DNA of 64,000 nt from CBDEFX01 sp965237635 (GTDB lineage: Bacteria > Chloroflexota > Dehalococcoidia > Lucifugimonadales > CAUZJF01): assembly GCA_965237635.1 (NCBI GenBank), contig CBDEFX010000001.1:1178001-1242000 (forward strand), read 5' to 3'. The notes beneath the pieces were generated by a model. That model saw only the letters and a program-made list of their open reading frames with translations, did no database searches and was not told the origin of the DNA. Each line of letters opens with the position of its first letter. The first letter of the stretch is position 1. Below, in pieces: positions 17,431 to 25,963 of the stretch. Both the position numbers and the translations under genes were made by a program.

Positions 17431-18719
17431 TCAGGCTGGGAGTGGAATGGCTCGCAGTCGGGCCAGGGCGCGGCTGAACTGCTCCTCCCGGGGCCAGCGC
17501 CGGGGAAGATGCAGGGTCAATCGGCGTGCCGAGCGGGTGATCCGTCCGGCCAAGGCAAAGACCCGTCGTCTGAGGGTCTTGGTGGTCACGATCTGCTGAC
17601 CCAGGCCGACGCGGGCTGTCCAGCGGGCCAGGTTGTGCGCCATCGTCTGGACGGCCAGCCAGGCGCCGTTGGCGGCGAAGCGGCCCGAGGGGAGATGGTT
17701 CAGCCCGACGCCGTACTTGAGGTCGCGTATGGCATTCTCGATCTCGGCGTGGCGGCGATGGTCAGCCTCCAGTTCGAGCAACTCCCCGTCCCGGTCGGTG
17801 ATGAAGCCATGATAGCTGTATTTGGCGAAGAGGGCCAGTTGGGAACCGGGCGTCGGCTTCACCCGCCGGACGATGAGCCGTACCGGCGCGGCGTCCGCCT
17901 CGGCCTGGAAGGGGGTGCAGGTGGTCTCGGCCACATCGGCGGCACCGTCCATCCAGTAAGGAATCGGCGTCCAGGCATCTTCGGGTATCGCCTCGATGAG
18001 ATTGTGCAGGCTTTTGTGCTGGCGGATGGTGATGGAGAAGCGGACATCCATCTTGCGGCAGACGGATACCACGCCATGAGTGTAGAACCCGCTGTCGGCC
18101 CGTAGCGTGAGTCGTCCGTCGGCCCCGGCGTAGCGCACCCGTCCCACCGTCTCCCGCAGGAAGTGGGCGGCGCCGCGGGCGGTGTTGGCCCGGCCCTCGC
18201 GCAGCCGGGACATCAGCACGTCTCCGGTGCCGGCGGCGACGGCCAGCAGCGGGTGATAGCCCCGCGCACCGGTGTAGCCGTGGTGGCGGGCGCCCTCCTT
18301 GGCCAGTCCGTAGGTCTCGCAGATGGTGGAGTCCAGGTCAATGGTCAGGGGCCCGTCGCCGGGTCCCGCCCCGGCCTGCCAAGCCCGGGCCAGCAACTCG
18401 CGGCTCACCCGGTCCAGTTGGCGGACATGGCCCCACCTGAAGCTGCGCAGGAAGGTGCCCAGGGTGGAGGGAGCCTTAGCCGTGAACCCGAGCACGCGGG
18501 CGGTCCCGCCGGCGCGCAGCACATCGGCGTCGTCGATGCAATCTCCGCCGGCTAGGGCGGAGGCCACCAGGGTCATCATCTTGTCGCCGGTGTTCGCCCG
18601 GCCCGGCGCGCCGCCGAGGTCGAGGTGCTTCCGGAGGAGTTGGGGCAAGCCAAGGCGCAGGGCGAGGGTGGCGGGAAGGATCAGCCCGGCATTGGCCACC
18701 AGGCGGTGGTCGTCGAAGG
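17431..18719 (-). pseudogene. IS1380-family transposase, interrupted
   Basis: The main part of a DDE transposase with D in IDLDSTICETYG, D in LRADSGFYTH and E in HRRHAEIENAIRDLK. It is continuous from FDDHRLVANAG onwards. The first 12 or so codons (MLPRNHPDRIQIAFD) are at 20173-20209, on the far side of the IS66 insertion. Removing the IS66 element and one GTCGAAGG copy restores a frame of about 440 codons. The N-terminal extension into the IS66 element (to 18924) is spurious. Confidence 0.85.
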
Positions 18720-20164
18720 GTAACTGTTCAGAGTTGAGGGGAAACGAGCAGGTTGCGGCAGTGGAGGAGTGGGTTAAGGTCGTTGGCCCTCCAGGTGCCA
18801 AAGAGGGATGCGAGAGCCATTTTGGTGTTGGTGCCCCGTTCAGAGCGAGTGCCGCCGCTGATCTTACGGCTGACCACCAGGTGCCGTAAGCTCCGTTCAG
18901 CCGCATTGTTCTCGGGTGGCACACCCGGGTGGGAAACGAAGACGAACAGTTCCTTGATGAACCGTTCTATGCGCCGGCAGAGCTTGGCTTGAGGCGCAGT
19001 ATCGTCGTTGGAGAAGGGCTGGCACAGCGACAGCAGAAGTTTCTCCAGCATCAACTGGTTGGGAGACGCTGACGGGTGTGAGCCAGACGCCGGTCGGCTG
19101 CGGGCGTCAGTGCACGCCTTTGCCCGGTCATAGAGTTGGCGCACCGCTGTAGCCCATAGGGCGAGGCCCATGTCTTGAGGGTACAACGCCTCAAACTCAT
19201 TGATGTCCCGCAACAAGTGTACCCAGCAGCGCTGCTTGAGGCCGGGGTAGTGACTGTATGCAGCGTAGAAGTCACTCACCAGCACTCCGCTGAAGAGTCT
19301 GCTCTCGCCCTGACCGGGGGACTCGCCCAACACCTCGTCCACCACACCCTTGCCGCGGCCACGGCGTAGGAAGTATCGCTCCGTGGGAGTGCTGAAGGTC
19401 CAGACATAGCCGTTGGCCCCATCCTGCCGCCAGCCGGTCTCATCCGCATGCACTACCGGAGAGCCACGTATGCGCTCCAGCATCTCAGCCACTACCGGTT
19501 GGGCCCGTTGGGCCGTGGCGTGTACTACGTCAATGATGGCGCCCACGCTCAGCTCCAACTGATGTACCGTTTGCAGGTACCACTGGATGCTCCTCACCGG
19601 CAGCCGCCCCTCTTCTCGCAGCGTAACAATAAGGCTCACCAGGTTGACCCCCAAGCGCCGCCGCCCCATTGCTAAGCCCTCCAACGGCTCTTGAGGCAAC
19701 CGCCGCTTGTCGCACAGCGGACATATCCGGGCCACAAAGACGTGCTCGATCACCTCTGCTGGCACCATCGGAAGCTCGATGACTTCTCGTGTCCGCTGAA
19801 CCCAGCCGCCTGACAGGCCCGTCCCGCACTCCGGGCACGACTCAGGAGCATGTATCACCCGCTGCGTGGGTTCCATCCGCCGTCGGGCAAAGCCGTGGAG
19901 ACGACGCTTACGGGGTCCGTTCCTCTCAGGCTGATGCCGCTTGACGAACCGCTTGTTGCCCGGCATCCCTACGGTCGGGCCGCGGATGCTCAGCTGAGCA
20001 TCCAACTCCTCTACACGCTGCCGCAACTCGGCTATCACCGCCAGCAGCGTCTCACGGCTCGCACTCTGCAGGTCTACTTCAGCTTCCACCTCTCCCTTAT
20101 GACATCACTGCCACTCGCAACGCTAGGGGGTCTTAGGTTCATCCCTTTAAGTCTGAACAGTTAC
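18720..20164 (-). mobile_element. IS66-family element nested in IS1380 copy 1
   Basis: 1,445 bp bounded by perfect 13-bp inverted repeats (GTAACTGTTCAGA at 18720, complement at 20152-20164) and flanked by the 8-bp direct duplication GTCGAAGG (18712-18719 and 20165-20172). Eight-base duplications are the rule for IS66. It has a single transposase gene without the small accessory genes of classical IS66. Confidence 0.93.
18728..20089 (-). CDS. IS66-family transposase (TnpC)
   Basis: A 453-residue transposase. A four-cysteine zinc-binding region (CPECGTG...CPLCDKR, about residues 85-130) precedes the DDE core: HADETGWR, VSDFYAAY and the final ENNAAERSLR with the catalytic E. The frame is intact and fills almost the whole element, so it is probably functional. 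Confidence 0.92.
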   Translation of the reverse strand: MEAEVDLQSASRETLLAVIAELRQRVEELDAQLSIRGPTVGMPGNKRFVKRHQPERNGPRKRRLHGFARRRMEPTQRVIHAPESCPECGTGLSGGWVQRTREVIELPMVPAEVIEHVFVARICPLCDKRRLPQEPLEGLAMGRRRLGVNLVSLIVTLREEGRLPVRSIQWYLQTVHQLELSVGAIIDVVHATAQRAQPVVAEMLERIRGSPVVHADETGWRQDGANGYVWTFSTPTERYFLRRGRGKGVVDEVLGESPGQGESRLFSGVLVSDFYAAYSHYPGLKQRCWVHLLRDINEFEALYPQDMGLALWATAVRQLYDRAKACTDARSRPASGSHPSASPNQLMLEKLLLSLCQPFSNDDTAPQAKLCRRIERFIKELFVFVSHPGVPPENNAAERSLRHLVVSRKISGGTRSERGTNTKMALASLFGTWRANDLNPLLHCRNLLVSPQL

Positions 20165-20395
20165 GTCGAAGGCGATTTGGATGCGGTCGGGGTGGTTACG
20201 TGGTAGCATCTATCGGGTGCTCCTTTTCTGGGACCGGTTTTCTGTTTCAAAACCATTATCCCAGATTAAGAGACGCACCCTTTTGTTTCTTCAGCAGGCC
20301 TCCTACACGCCGTCCTTCGGTGGATTAGGGCCTAGGACTTGCATCCCTTACTGGCCGGTAAGGCTCGGAATCATCAACTTCAGACGCGTCCAAAC

Positions 20396-20460
20396 CCACT
20401 GCCCAAGAGTACCGAAGCTGATTGTGTCTATTGTTTATTGTGAGTAAGTTCCAATGGATG
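20396..20460. repeat. dispersed repeat copy
   Basis: This segment matches 15623-15686 over about 65 bp (CCACTGCCCAAGAGTACC, then GTGTCTATTGTTTATTGTGA) and in its first 24 bp also 32313-32345 on the other strand. It lies between the end of IS1380 copy 1 and the last fragment of the split membrane-protein gene. Confidence 0.5.
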
Positions 20461-20466
20461 CTCGCA

Positions 20467-20577
20467 CTATGGACTCTGGGTGGTCGGTAGGGCGCCAGTG
20501 CTGCCTGCGTCAGCGCCCACATCTCCATCTTCTTGCGATGGCTCTCCTCCTGGCGGAGGCATAGGGGCGCCATCGCT
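20467..20577 (-). pseudogene. C-terminal tail of a membrane-protein gene split by two ISs
   Basis: On the - strand these 37 codons read SDGAPMPPPGGEPSQEDG and on to TAG at 20467. They follow in frame from 21904 once the IS3 element and one copy of its 3-bp duplication GTC are removed. The low-complexity Pro/Gly/acidic tail would be a cytoplasmic or periplasmic extension of the protein described at 24041-24269. Confidence 0.7.
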
Positions 20578-20669
20578 GTCTGAGGTGGTACCCAAAAACT
20601 AGACAACTGGCTAAGAGAGAGTCCAGCTCCTAAAATAACCGGCAACTAACCGACGTGGAGGAGCAGGAC

Positions 20670-20954
20670 ATGAAGCAGACGAGGAATAAGCACAGTCCGG
20701 CGTTCAAGGCCAAGGTGGCCTTGGCCGCCCTTGCGGGGGAAGAGACCATCGCCCAGCTGGCCAGCCGATTTGAGGTCCATCCCAGTCAGATTCACGCCTG
20801 GAAAAGGGCCCTGGCGGAAGGAGCCCCGGAGCTATTTGCCACCAATCAGAAATCCCAGGAGAAAGCCAAGGAAGCTCAGATTAACCACCTCTACCGGCAC
20901 ATCGGCCAGCTGAAGGTGGAACGCGATTTTTTGTCGGAAAGGTCCGGTCTATGA
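20670..20954 (+). CDS. IS3-family orfA (HTH protein)
   Basis: A 94-residue helix-turn-helix protein. FKAKVALAALAGEETIAQLA and FEVHPSQIHAWKRAL form the InsE-like DNA-binding domain, followed by a leucine-zipper-like tail. ATG 20670 is preceded by GGAGGAGCAGGAC; a GTG five codons earlier is less likely. It overlaps orfB by 4 bp (ATGA). Confidence 0.88.
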   Translation: MKQTRNKHSPAFKAKVALAALAGEETIAQLASRFEVHPSQIHAWKRALAEGAPELFATNQKSQEKAKEAQINHLYRHIGQLKVERDFLSERSGL

Positions 20955-21886
20955 GTCGCAGCATACGGCGAGCCATGATAGACCGAGACCACCAGCAGCT
21001 GTCTTTGGTGCGTCAATGTATCCTGCTTGACGTCAGCCGGGCCTCGGTGTACTACCGGTCGGTACCGACCAGGGCAGAAGACCTGGAGTTGATGGCCCTG
21101 ATGGACCGTCAGTATTTGAAGACCCCCTTCTACGGCTCCAGGAAGATGAAGGCCTGGCTGCTGCAACAGGGCTATCTGGTGAGCCGAAAAAGGGTTCGAA
21201 GGCTGATGCGGTTGATGGGTCTGGAAGCCATCTACCGGCGTCCCAACACCAGCAAACCAGCGCCGGGACACCGGATCTTTCCCTATCTGCTGAAGGGAGT
21301 GGAGGTTAATCGGGTCGACCAGGTCTGGGCCGCGGACATCACCTACATCCCCATGCCGAAGGGCTTCCTGTACCTGGTGGCCATCATGGACTGGCACAGC
21401 CGGCACGTGCTGGCCTGGAAGCTCTCCAACACCATGGACACCAGCTTCTGCGTGGCGGCGTTGGAGGAAGCCCTGGGTAAGGGACGACCGGAGATATTCA
21501 ACACCGACCAGGGGAGTCAGTTCACCAGTGAGGCCTTTACCCAGACGTTGCAGGAGCAGAGGGTCCAGGTCAGCATGGATGGTAAGGGTAGGTACCTGGA
21601 CAACATCTTCGTGGAGCGGCTGTGGCGGAGCATCAAGTACGAGGAGGTGTATCTGAAAGCTTACCAGACCGTCGCCGAGGCCCGAACTGGGATCAATGCC
21701 TACCTGGAGTTCTACAACCGGCAGAGGCCTCACCAGGCTTTGGGCTACCGGACCCCAGCAGAGGTGTACCAACATGGCCAGGAAGAAAGGGGAGCAGCAG
21801 CTGAAGAAGCAGGGCTGCCATCGGGCTTGGTGAAACCTAGCGCAGGGGTGGGAGACTCTCTTAATTTAGCCCTCGTGCTGTCTTAA
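20951..21886 (+). CDS. IS3-family orfB (DDE transposase)
   Basis: A 311-residue integrase-core protein with all three acidic residues: D in WAADITYIP, D in NTDQGSQFTS and E in VERLWRSIKYEEV. An HTH_21-like region (YGSRKMKAWLLQQGY) precedes the core. The protein is the same as that at 55736-56671 and the frame is intact. Confidence 0.92.
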   Translation: MSRSIRRAMIDRDHQQLSLVRQCILLDVSRASVYYRSVPTRAEDLELMALMDRQYLKTPFYGSRKMKAWLLQQGYLVSRKRVRRLMRLMGLEAIYRRPNTSKPAPGHRIFPYLLKGVEVNRVDQVWAADITYIPMPKGFLYLVAIMDWHSRHVLAWKLSNTMDTSFCVAALEEALGKGRPEIFNTDQGSQFTSEAFTQTLQEQRVQVSMDGKGRYLDNIFVERLWRSIKYEEVYLKAYQTVAEARTGINAYLEFYNRQRPHQALGYRTPAEVYQHGQEERGAAAEEAGLPSGLVKPSAGVGDSLNLALVLS

Positions 21887-21903
21887 TAATGGGGTCCACC
21901 TTA

Positions 21904-22321
21904 GTCGTCGGCTAAAGGCTCCTGTGATATGCGCTTTCTCACCGACACGAGGAACGCAACGACCGCCAGGATGAGTCGCAACGCAAACTCTACCGCTATG
22001 AGAAACAGCAGGTAGTAGAAGATGCTCTCTCGGTGGTCATTGGCCTCCTTCAGTGCCTCCAGGGACTCGGCAATCTTAAAGAAGGACGCATCAATTATGA
22101 AGATCGCCAGAACCGCGAAGGGTAGTATCTTGGCCAGGTCCCGGGACAGTTCTTCGTTGTAGTATGCGGCCAGGCGGATGGCGCTGACGGTGGCAAAGGC
22201 TATCAGCAAAATGTCCGAAAACGGCCTGTCTTTCGAAAGGAGGGTCAGGATTAGCGTGAGGGCTGCGAACCAGAAGTAGGCGAACACCGGAAACAAGATA
22301 ATGTACTTCGCGCCGTATAAG
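21904..22321 (-). pseudogene. middle part of a membrane-protein gene split by two ISs
   Basis: This part contains four hydrophobic segments (for example IILFPVFAYFWFAALTLIL and ILPFAVLAIFIIDASFF). Upstream it joins 24041 across IS1380 copy 2 (duplication ATAAG) and downstream 20577 across the IS3 element (duplication GTC). The frame closes at both joints. The apparent ATG near 22332 and the stop at 21901 both belong to the ISs. Confidence 0.8.
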
Positions 22322-24040
22322 CCCGAATCCACCGAAGGACACCGATGGACGGCGTGAGGAAAGCGGAAGGGGGGTGAGGGAGCTACAGGGGAAATAGCCT
22401 GGGTTCCATTTGGGGTAGGGAGGTCGGCGGACGGTCTTCATCGCCGCACAGGGGCCCCTATGGCCGTCTGCGGGAGCTGCGATGCGCGGGATGGCGAGAG
22501 AATACGCAGCAGGGAACTCTCTCGGACCGGGCTGGCACGAGTCTGCGGGGATCTTCGGTTGTCCGGTGGGTGGGTCGGTCGCCGACGGTGCCGTCAGGCC
22601 GGGAGTGGAATGGCTCGCAGCCGGGCCAAGGCGCGGCTGAACTTCTCAGCCCAAGGCCAGCGATCCGGAAGATGCAGGGTCAACCGGCGTGCCGAGCGGG
22701 TGAGCCGTCCGGCCAGGGAGAAGAACCGCCGCCGGAGGGTTTTGGTGGTGGCTATCCGCTCTCCCAGACCGATCCGCGCCGTCCAGCGGGCCAGGTTGTG
22801 GGCCATCGTCTGGACGGCCAGCCAGGCGCCGTTGGCGGCGAAGCGGCCCGAGGGGAGATGGTTCAGCCCGACGCCGTACTTGAGGTCGCGTATGGTATTC
22901 TCGATCTCGGCGTGGCGGCGATGGTCAGCCTCCAGTTCGAGCAACTCCCCGTCTCGGTCGGTGATGAAGCCATGATAGCTGTATTTGGCGAAGAGGGCCA
23001 GTTGGGAACCGGGCGTCGGCTTCACCCGCCGGACGATGAGCCGTACCGGCGCGGCGTCCGCCTCGGCCTGGAAGGGGGTGCAGGTGGTCTCGGCCACATC
23101 GGCGGCACCGTCCATCCAGTAAGGAATCGGCGTCCAGGCATCTTCGGGTATCGCCTCGATGAGATTGTGCAGGCTTTTGTGCTGGCGGATGGTGATGGAG
23201 AAGCGGACATCCATCTTGCGGCAGACGGATACCACGCCATGAGTGTAGAACCCGCTGTCGGCCCGTAGCGTGAGTCGTCCGTTGGCCCCGGCGTAGCGCA
23301 CCCGTCCCACCGTCTCCCGCAGGAAGTGGGCGGCGCCGCGGGCGGTGTTGGCCCGGCCCTCGCGCAGCCGGGACATCAGCACGTCTCCGGTGCCGGCGGC
23401 GATGGCCGGCAGCGGGTGGTAGCCCCGCTTGCCGGTATAGCCGTGGTGGCGGGCGCCCTCCTTGGCCAGTCCGTAGGTCTCGCAGATGGTGGAGTCCAGG
23501 TCAATGGTCAGGGGCCCGTCGCCGGGTCCCGCCCCGGCCTGCCAAGCCCGGGCCAGCAACTCGCGGCTCACCCGGTCGAGTTGACGGACGTGGCCCCACC
23601 GGAAGCTGCGCAGGAAGGTGCCCAGGGTGGATGGCGCCTTGACCGTGCCGCCCAGGGTGCAGGCCGTCCCCCCGGTGCGCAACACATCGGCGTCGTCAAT
23701 GCAGTCGCCCCCAGCCAGCGCAGACGCCACCAGCGTCATCATCTTGTCGCTCGTGTTCGCCCGCCCCGGGGCATCGCCCAGGTCGAGGCGCTGCCGGACG
23801 AGTTCGGGCAGGCCGAGGTGCCGCGCCAGGGTGGCCGGAAGGAGCAGCCCGGCATTGGCCACCAAGCGGCGGTCGTCGAAGGTGATTTGGATCCGGTCGG
23901 GGTGGTTGCGTGGCAGCATCTACTGGGTGCTCCTTTTCCGGGGTCGGTTTTTTGCTACAAAACCATTATCCCAGAAGCACAGGAGCGCCTTCTTGCCGCC
24001 TCAGGACGCTAACCCGACGCCCTCCTTCGGTGGATTCGGG
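22322..24040 (-). mobile_element. IS1380-family element, copy 2 (intact)
   Basis: 1,719 bp with perfect 17-bp terminal inverted repeats (CCCGAATCCACCGAAGG) and the direct duplication ATAAG on both sides (22317-22321, 24041-24045). It is inserted in the membrane-protein gene. It is nearly identical over its full length to the copy at 27650-29368 and closely similar to the one at 57592-59310, so it is recent. Confidence 0.95.
22594..23919 (-). CDS. IS1380-family transposase
   Basis: A 441-residue DDE transposase: D in IDLDSTICETYG, D in LRADSGFYTH, E in HRRHAEIENTIRDLK. It starts MLPRNHPDRIQ, just inside the right end of the element. The long open frames on the opposite strand are shadows of its GC-rich codons. 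Confidence 0.94.
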   Translation of the reverse strand: MLPRNHPDRIQITFDDRRLVANAGLLLPATLARHLGLPELVRQRLDLGDAPGRANTSDKMMTLVASALAGGDCIDDADVLRTGGTACTLGGTVKAPSTLGTFLRSFRWGHVRQLDRVSRELLARAWQAGAGPGDGPLTIDLDSTICETYGLAKEGARHHGYTGKRGYHPLPAIAAGTGDVLMSRLREGRANTARGAAHFLRETVGRVRYAGANGRLTLRADSGFYTHGVVSVCRKMDVRFSITIRQHKSLHNLIEAIPEDAWTPIPYWMDGAADVAETTCTPFQAEADAAPVRLIVRRVKPTPGSQLALFAKYSYHGFITDRDGELLELEADHRRHAEIENTIRDLKYGVGLNHLPSGRFAANGAWLAVQTMAHNLARWTARIGLGERIATTKTLRRRFFSLAGRLTRSARRLTLHLPDRWPWAEKFSRALARLRAIPLPA

Positions 24041-24269
24041 ATAAGACGAGGTGGAAGAAGCCTCGCACCCACGGATAGCGCGACTCTTCAATCTTGGACA
24101 GGTCCAACTCAAACATGTCCCGGGAGGCAATGAATCGGTAGAACTTGAAAACAAAGAAGCCATATACAGCCATGCCGAGGATATAGAACGCTGCAGGCCA
24201 CAGCAATTTAAGGGCGTCATCAATATCTAACCCGTTAGGGAAGATGGCTTCAATATCCATGAACTCCAT
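24041..24269 (-). pseudogene. N-terminal part of a membrane-protein gene split by two ISs
   Basis: It starts MEFMDIEAIFPNGLD at 24269 and contains the first membrane segment (LLWPAAFYILGMAVYGFFVF), ending GFFHLVL. With the parts at 21904-22321 and 20467-20577 it forms a 250-codon gene without any other lesion: N-terminal segment, four further hydrophobic segments, and a Pro/acidic tail. The family is not recognised; several transmembrane helices and the absence of enzyme motifs are all that can be said. Loss is caused by the insertions alone. Confidence 0.8.
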
Positions 24270-24674
24270 CTTCTATCCCGCGACCCGTGCAATGAGACGC
24301 GGCCTGCGGATAGTTAGGGGTAAGGGTCGGGACAAAGACGGGACTCCCAATACGTACGTAAGCTGGCGCTGGAGGGGCGTCGCTGCCCACACAGGCGTGG
24401 GCAACGGACGGTGAGTTCGCCGCATCTACCATTCCATCAGATCGGCTTCGATGGTCTGACGCCCGTAATTCTATGAAAAGCTCACCATCTCGTCAACCAA
24501 CAGCGCCCGGTCACCCGGGCCTTTAAATTGGGGATTGTACACGATTTTACCAGCAGCCCCATTTATGGTTAATCTTACCCATGAAAGATCATAAAGTTGA
24601 TTCCCTCGTAAGTAATTGATTAGCGGGATCGGCGTCGGTAGGGGGGTTGTGGGGTACAGAGGTGGTCTCGTTTG
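24270..24674. other. intergenic region upstream of the split membrane-protein gene
   Basis: About 400 bp without a convincing gene. A 60-codon frame on the - strand (24250-24432) has no domain and overlaps the real start at 24269. A small hairpin GCCCGGTCACCCGGGC lies near 24506-24521, followed by an A/T-rich stretch. The promoter of the split gene should lie here but no clear -10/-35 pair was found. Confidence 0.4.
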
Positions 24675-24722
24675 TCTGAACAGCGCTGCCCGGTTTGATA
24701 AGTGGAATCGCGCTGCCGTGCG

Positions 24723-25550
24723 TTAGGCCGCCGCGGACTCGGCAGGCGCTCTGTCAAAGAACTGGTCCGGCGTCATACCCCCAAGGCTCGAATGGGGCCG
24801 TTCGGCATTGTAAAACTCGAAGTACCGCCCGAGTCCAGTTCTGGCTTCCGGGACCGATTCGTAGGCTCTCAGGTACACCTCCTCGTACTTGACGCTCTTT
24901 CACAGTCGTTCGACGAACACATTATCCTTCCAGCTTCCCTTCCCGTCTATGCTGATCTGGATCCCATTGGCTTTCAGCAGGCCGGTGAAGGCATCACTTG
25001 TGAACTGGCTTCCCTGATCTGTGTTGAATATCTCCGGCGCGCCGTGGCGTCCCAGGGATTCTTCGAGCGCCTCCACGCAGAAGTCTGTGTCCATTGTGAC
25101 CGATACCCGCCAGGCCAGCACCTTGCGGCTATGCCAGTCCATCACTGCGGCTAGGTACACGAACCCCCTGGCCATCGGAATGTACGTGATATCCATTGCC
25201 CACACCTGGTTGGGCCTGCTCACCTCAAGCCCGCGCAGCAGGTACGGATACACCGTATGGCCGGGCCGTCGCCGGCTGGTGTTGGGCTTGCGGTACAGCG
25301 CCTCGATGCCCATCCGCCGCATCAGTGTGGCGATGTGTCTACGCCCGGAGGAGAGTCCCTCCTGGCGGAGCAGGCCTCGCATCATCCTACTGCCTGCAAA
25401 CGGATACTCAAGGTGCAGCTCATCGATACGGCGCATCAGTCCGAGACCGGCTTCGCCCACCGGCCGTGGCCGGTAGTAGATGCTCCCGCGGCTGATGCCC
25501 ACTGCCTTTGCCTGGCGGGCGAGAGGCAACTTGTGATCGCGGTCGATCAT
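24723..25550 (-). pseudogene. IS3-type orfB with an in-frame TGA
   Basis: The DDE core is present (AMDITYIPM, NTDQGSQFTS) but translation stops at TGA (24900-24902) right after VERL, where homologues have W (VERLWKSVKYEEV). The same frame then continues KSVKYEEVYLRAYESV to a natural end at TAA 24723. A single G-to-A change in TGG explains the stop. The catalytic E lies just upstream of the stop, but the C-terminal 58 residues are lost. Confidence 0.85.
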
Positions 25551-25852
25551 CGCCTTGCGCCCGGCAATCCCGCCTTCGTGAGCGCGGACTCTAAAAAATC
25601 GTTCTCCAACGCAAGCTCACCGATCTTAGCGTGAAGGACCTTCATATCTACCGGCTTTTCAGCCTGCCCTGTCCCGGCCCCAAATAACTGCGCCGCCCGA
25701 TCCAGCAACTGGGTCTTCCATTGCGTGATCTGGTTCGGGTGCACATCGAACTGGCTTGCCAGCTCCGAAAGTGTCCGGTCGCCGCGCACTGCGGCAAGAG
25801 CCACCTTCGCCTTGAACTCTGCCGAGTGGTTACGGCGGGGTCGTCTGCTCAT
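25547..25852 (-). CDS. IS3-type orfA (HTH protein)
   Basis: A 101-residue helix-turn-helix protein: FKAKVALAAVRGDRTLSELA then FDVHPNQITQWKTQLL, the usual OrfA recognition region, and a leucine-rich tail. It overlaps orfB by 4 bp. It is intact while its partner is broken, so the element cannot move unaided. Confidence 0.85.
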   Translation of the reverse strand: MSRRPRRNHSAEFKAKVALAAVRGDRTLSELASQFDVHPNQITQWKTQLLDRAAQLFGAGTGQAEKPVDMKVLHAKIGELALENDFLESALTKAGLPGARR

Positions 25853-25963
25853 CTCTCGCTCCTGTCTCCGAGAGCACTATCATGCCCTCAATCAGGCAGC
25901 GATTCCACTTATCCCCCTGTTCAGATTTCCGGAGCCACTTCTTACTGAACAAGTTTTTATACT

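Larger units (their letters stand above)
17160..20330 (-). mobile_element. IS1380-family element, copy 1, carrying a nested IS66 element
   Basis: The outer ends match the 17-bp terminal repeats of the intact copies (CCCGAATCCACCGAAGG) with a few changes, at 17160 and 20330. The inner part is the same transposase as at 22.6 kb but more diverged. An IS66-family element with its own 8-bp target duplication sits within it. No direct duplication is seen at the outer ends, so the copy is old or rearranged. Confidence 0.85.
20581..21903 (+). mobile_element. IS3-family element, copy 1
   Basis: 1,323 bp with imperfect terminal inverted repeats (TGAGGTGGTACCC at the left, complement of TAAGGTGGACCCC at the right) and a 3-bp direct duplication GTC (20578-20580, 21904-21906). 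It carries overlapping orfA and orfB. It interrupts the membrane-protein gene, whose present stop codon is supplied by the IS end. A copy of identical length lies inverted at 55719-57041. Confidence 0.9.
24675..25926 (-). mobile_element. second IS3-type element, transposase inactivated
   Basis: About 1.25 kb with similar ends: TCTGAACAG and GATAAGTGGAATCGC at the left recur inverted at the right (GCGATTCCACTTATC, CTGTTCAGA). It carries orfA and orfB of another IS3 subgroup than the 20.6-kb element. No target duplication was found. The exact outer bases are uncertain by a few nucleotides. Confidence 0.7.

Noticed and set aside
22570..23268. Long + strand open frames opposite the IS1380 transposases (also at 17248, 18163, 23326, 27898, 28654 and the - strand of 57.6-59.1 kb)
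   Set aside because: They recur in every IS copy only as antisense shadows of the transposase, which has clear catalytic motifs; their composition is that of reversed GC-rich codons.
24250..24432. A 60-codon gene on the - strand
   Set aside because: It overlaps the convincing start of the split membrane-protein gene and has no recognisable features.
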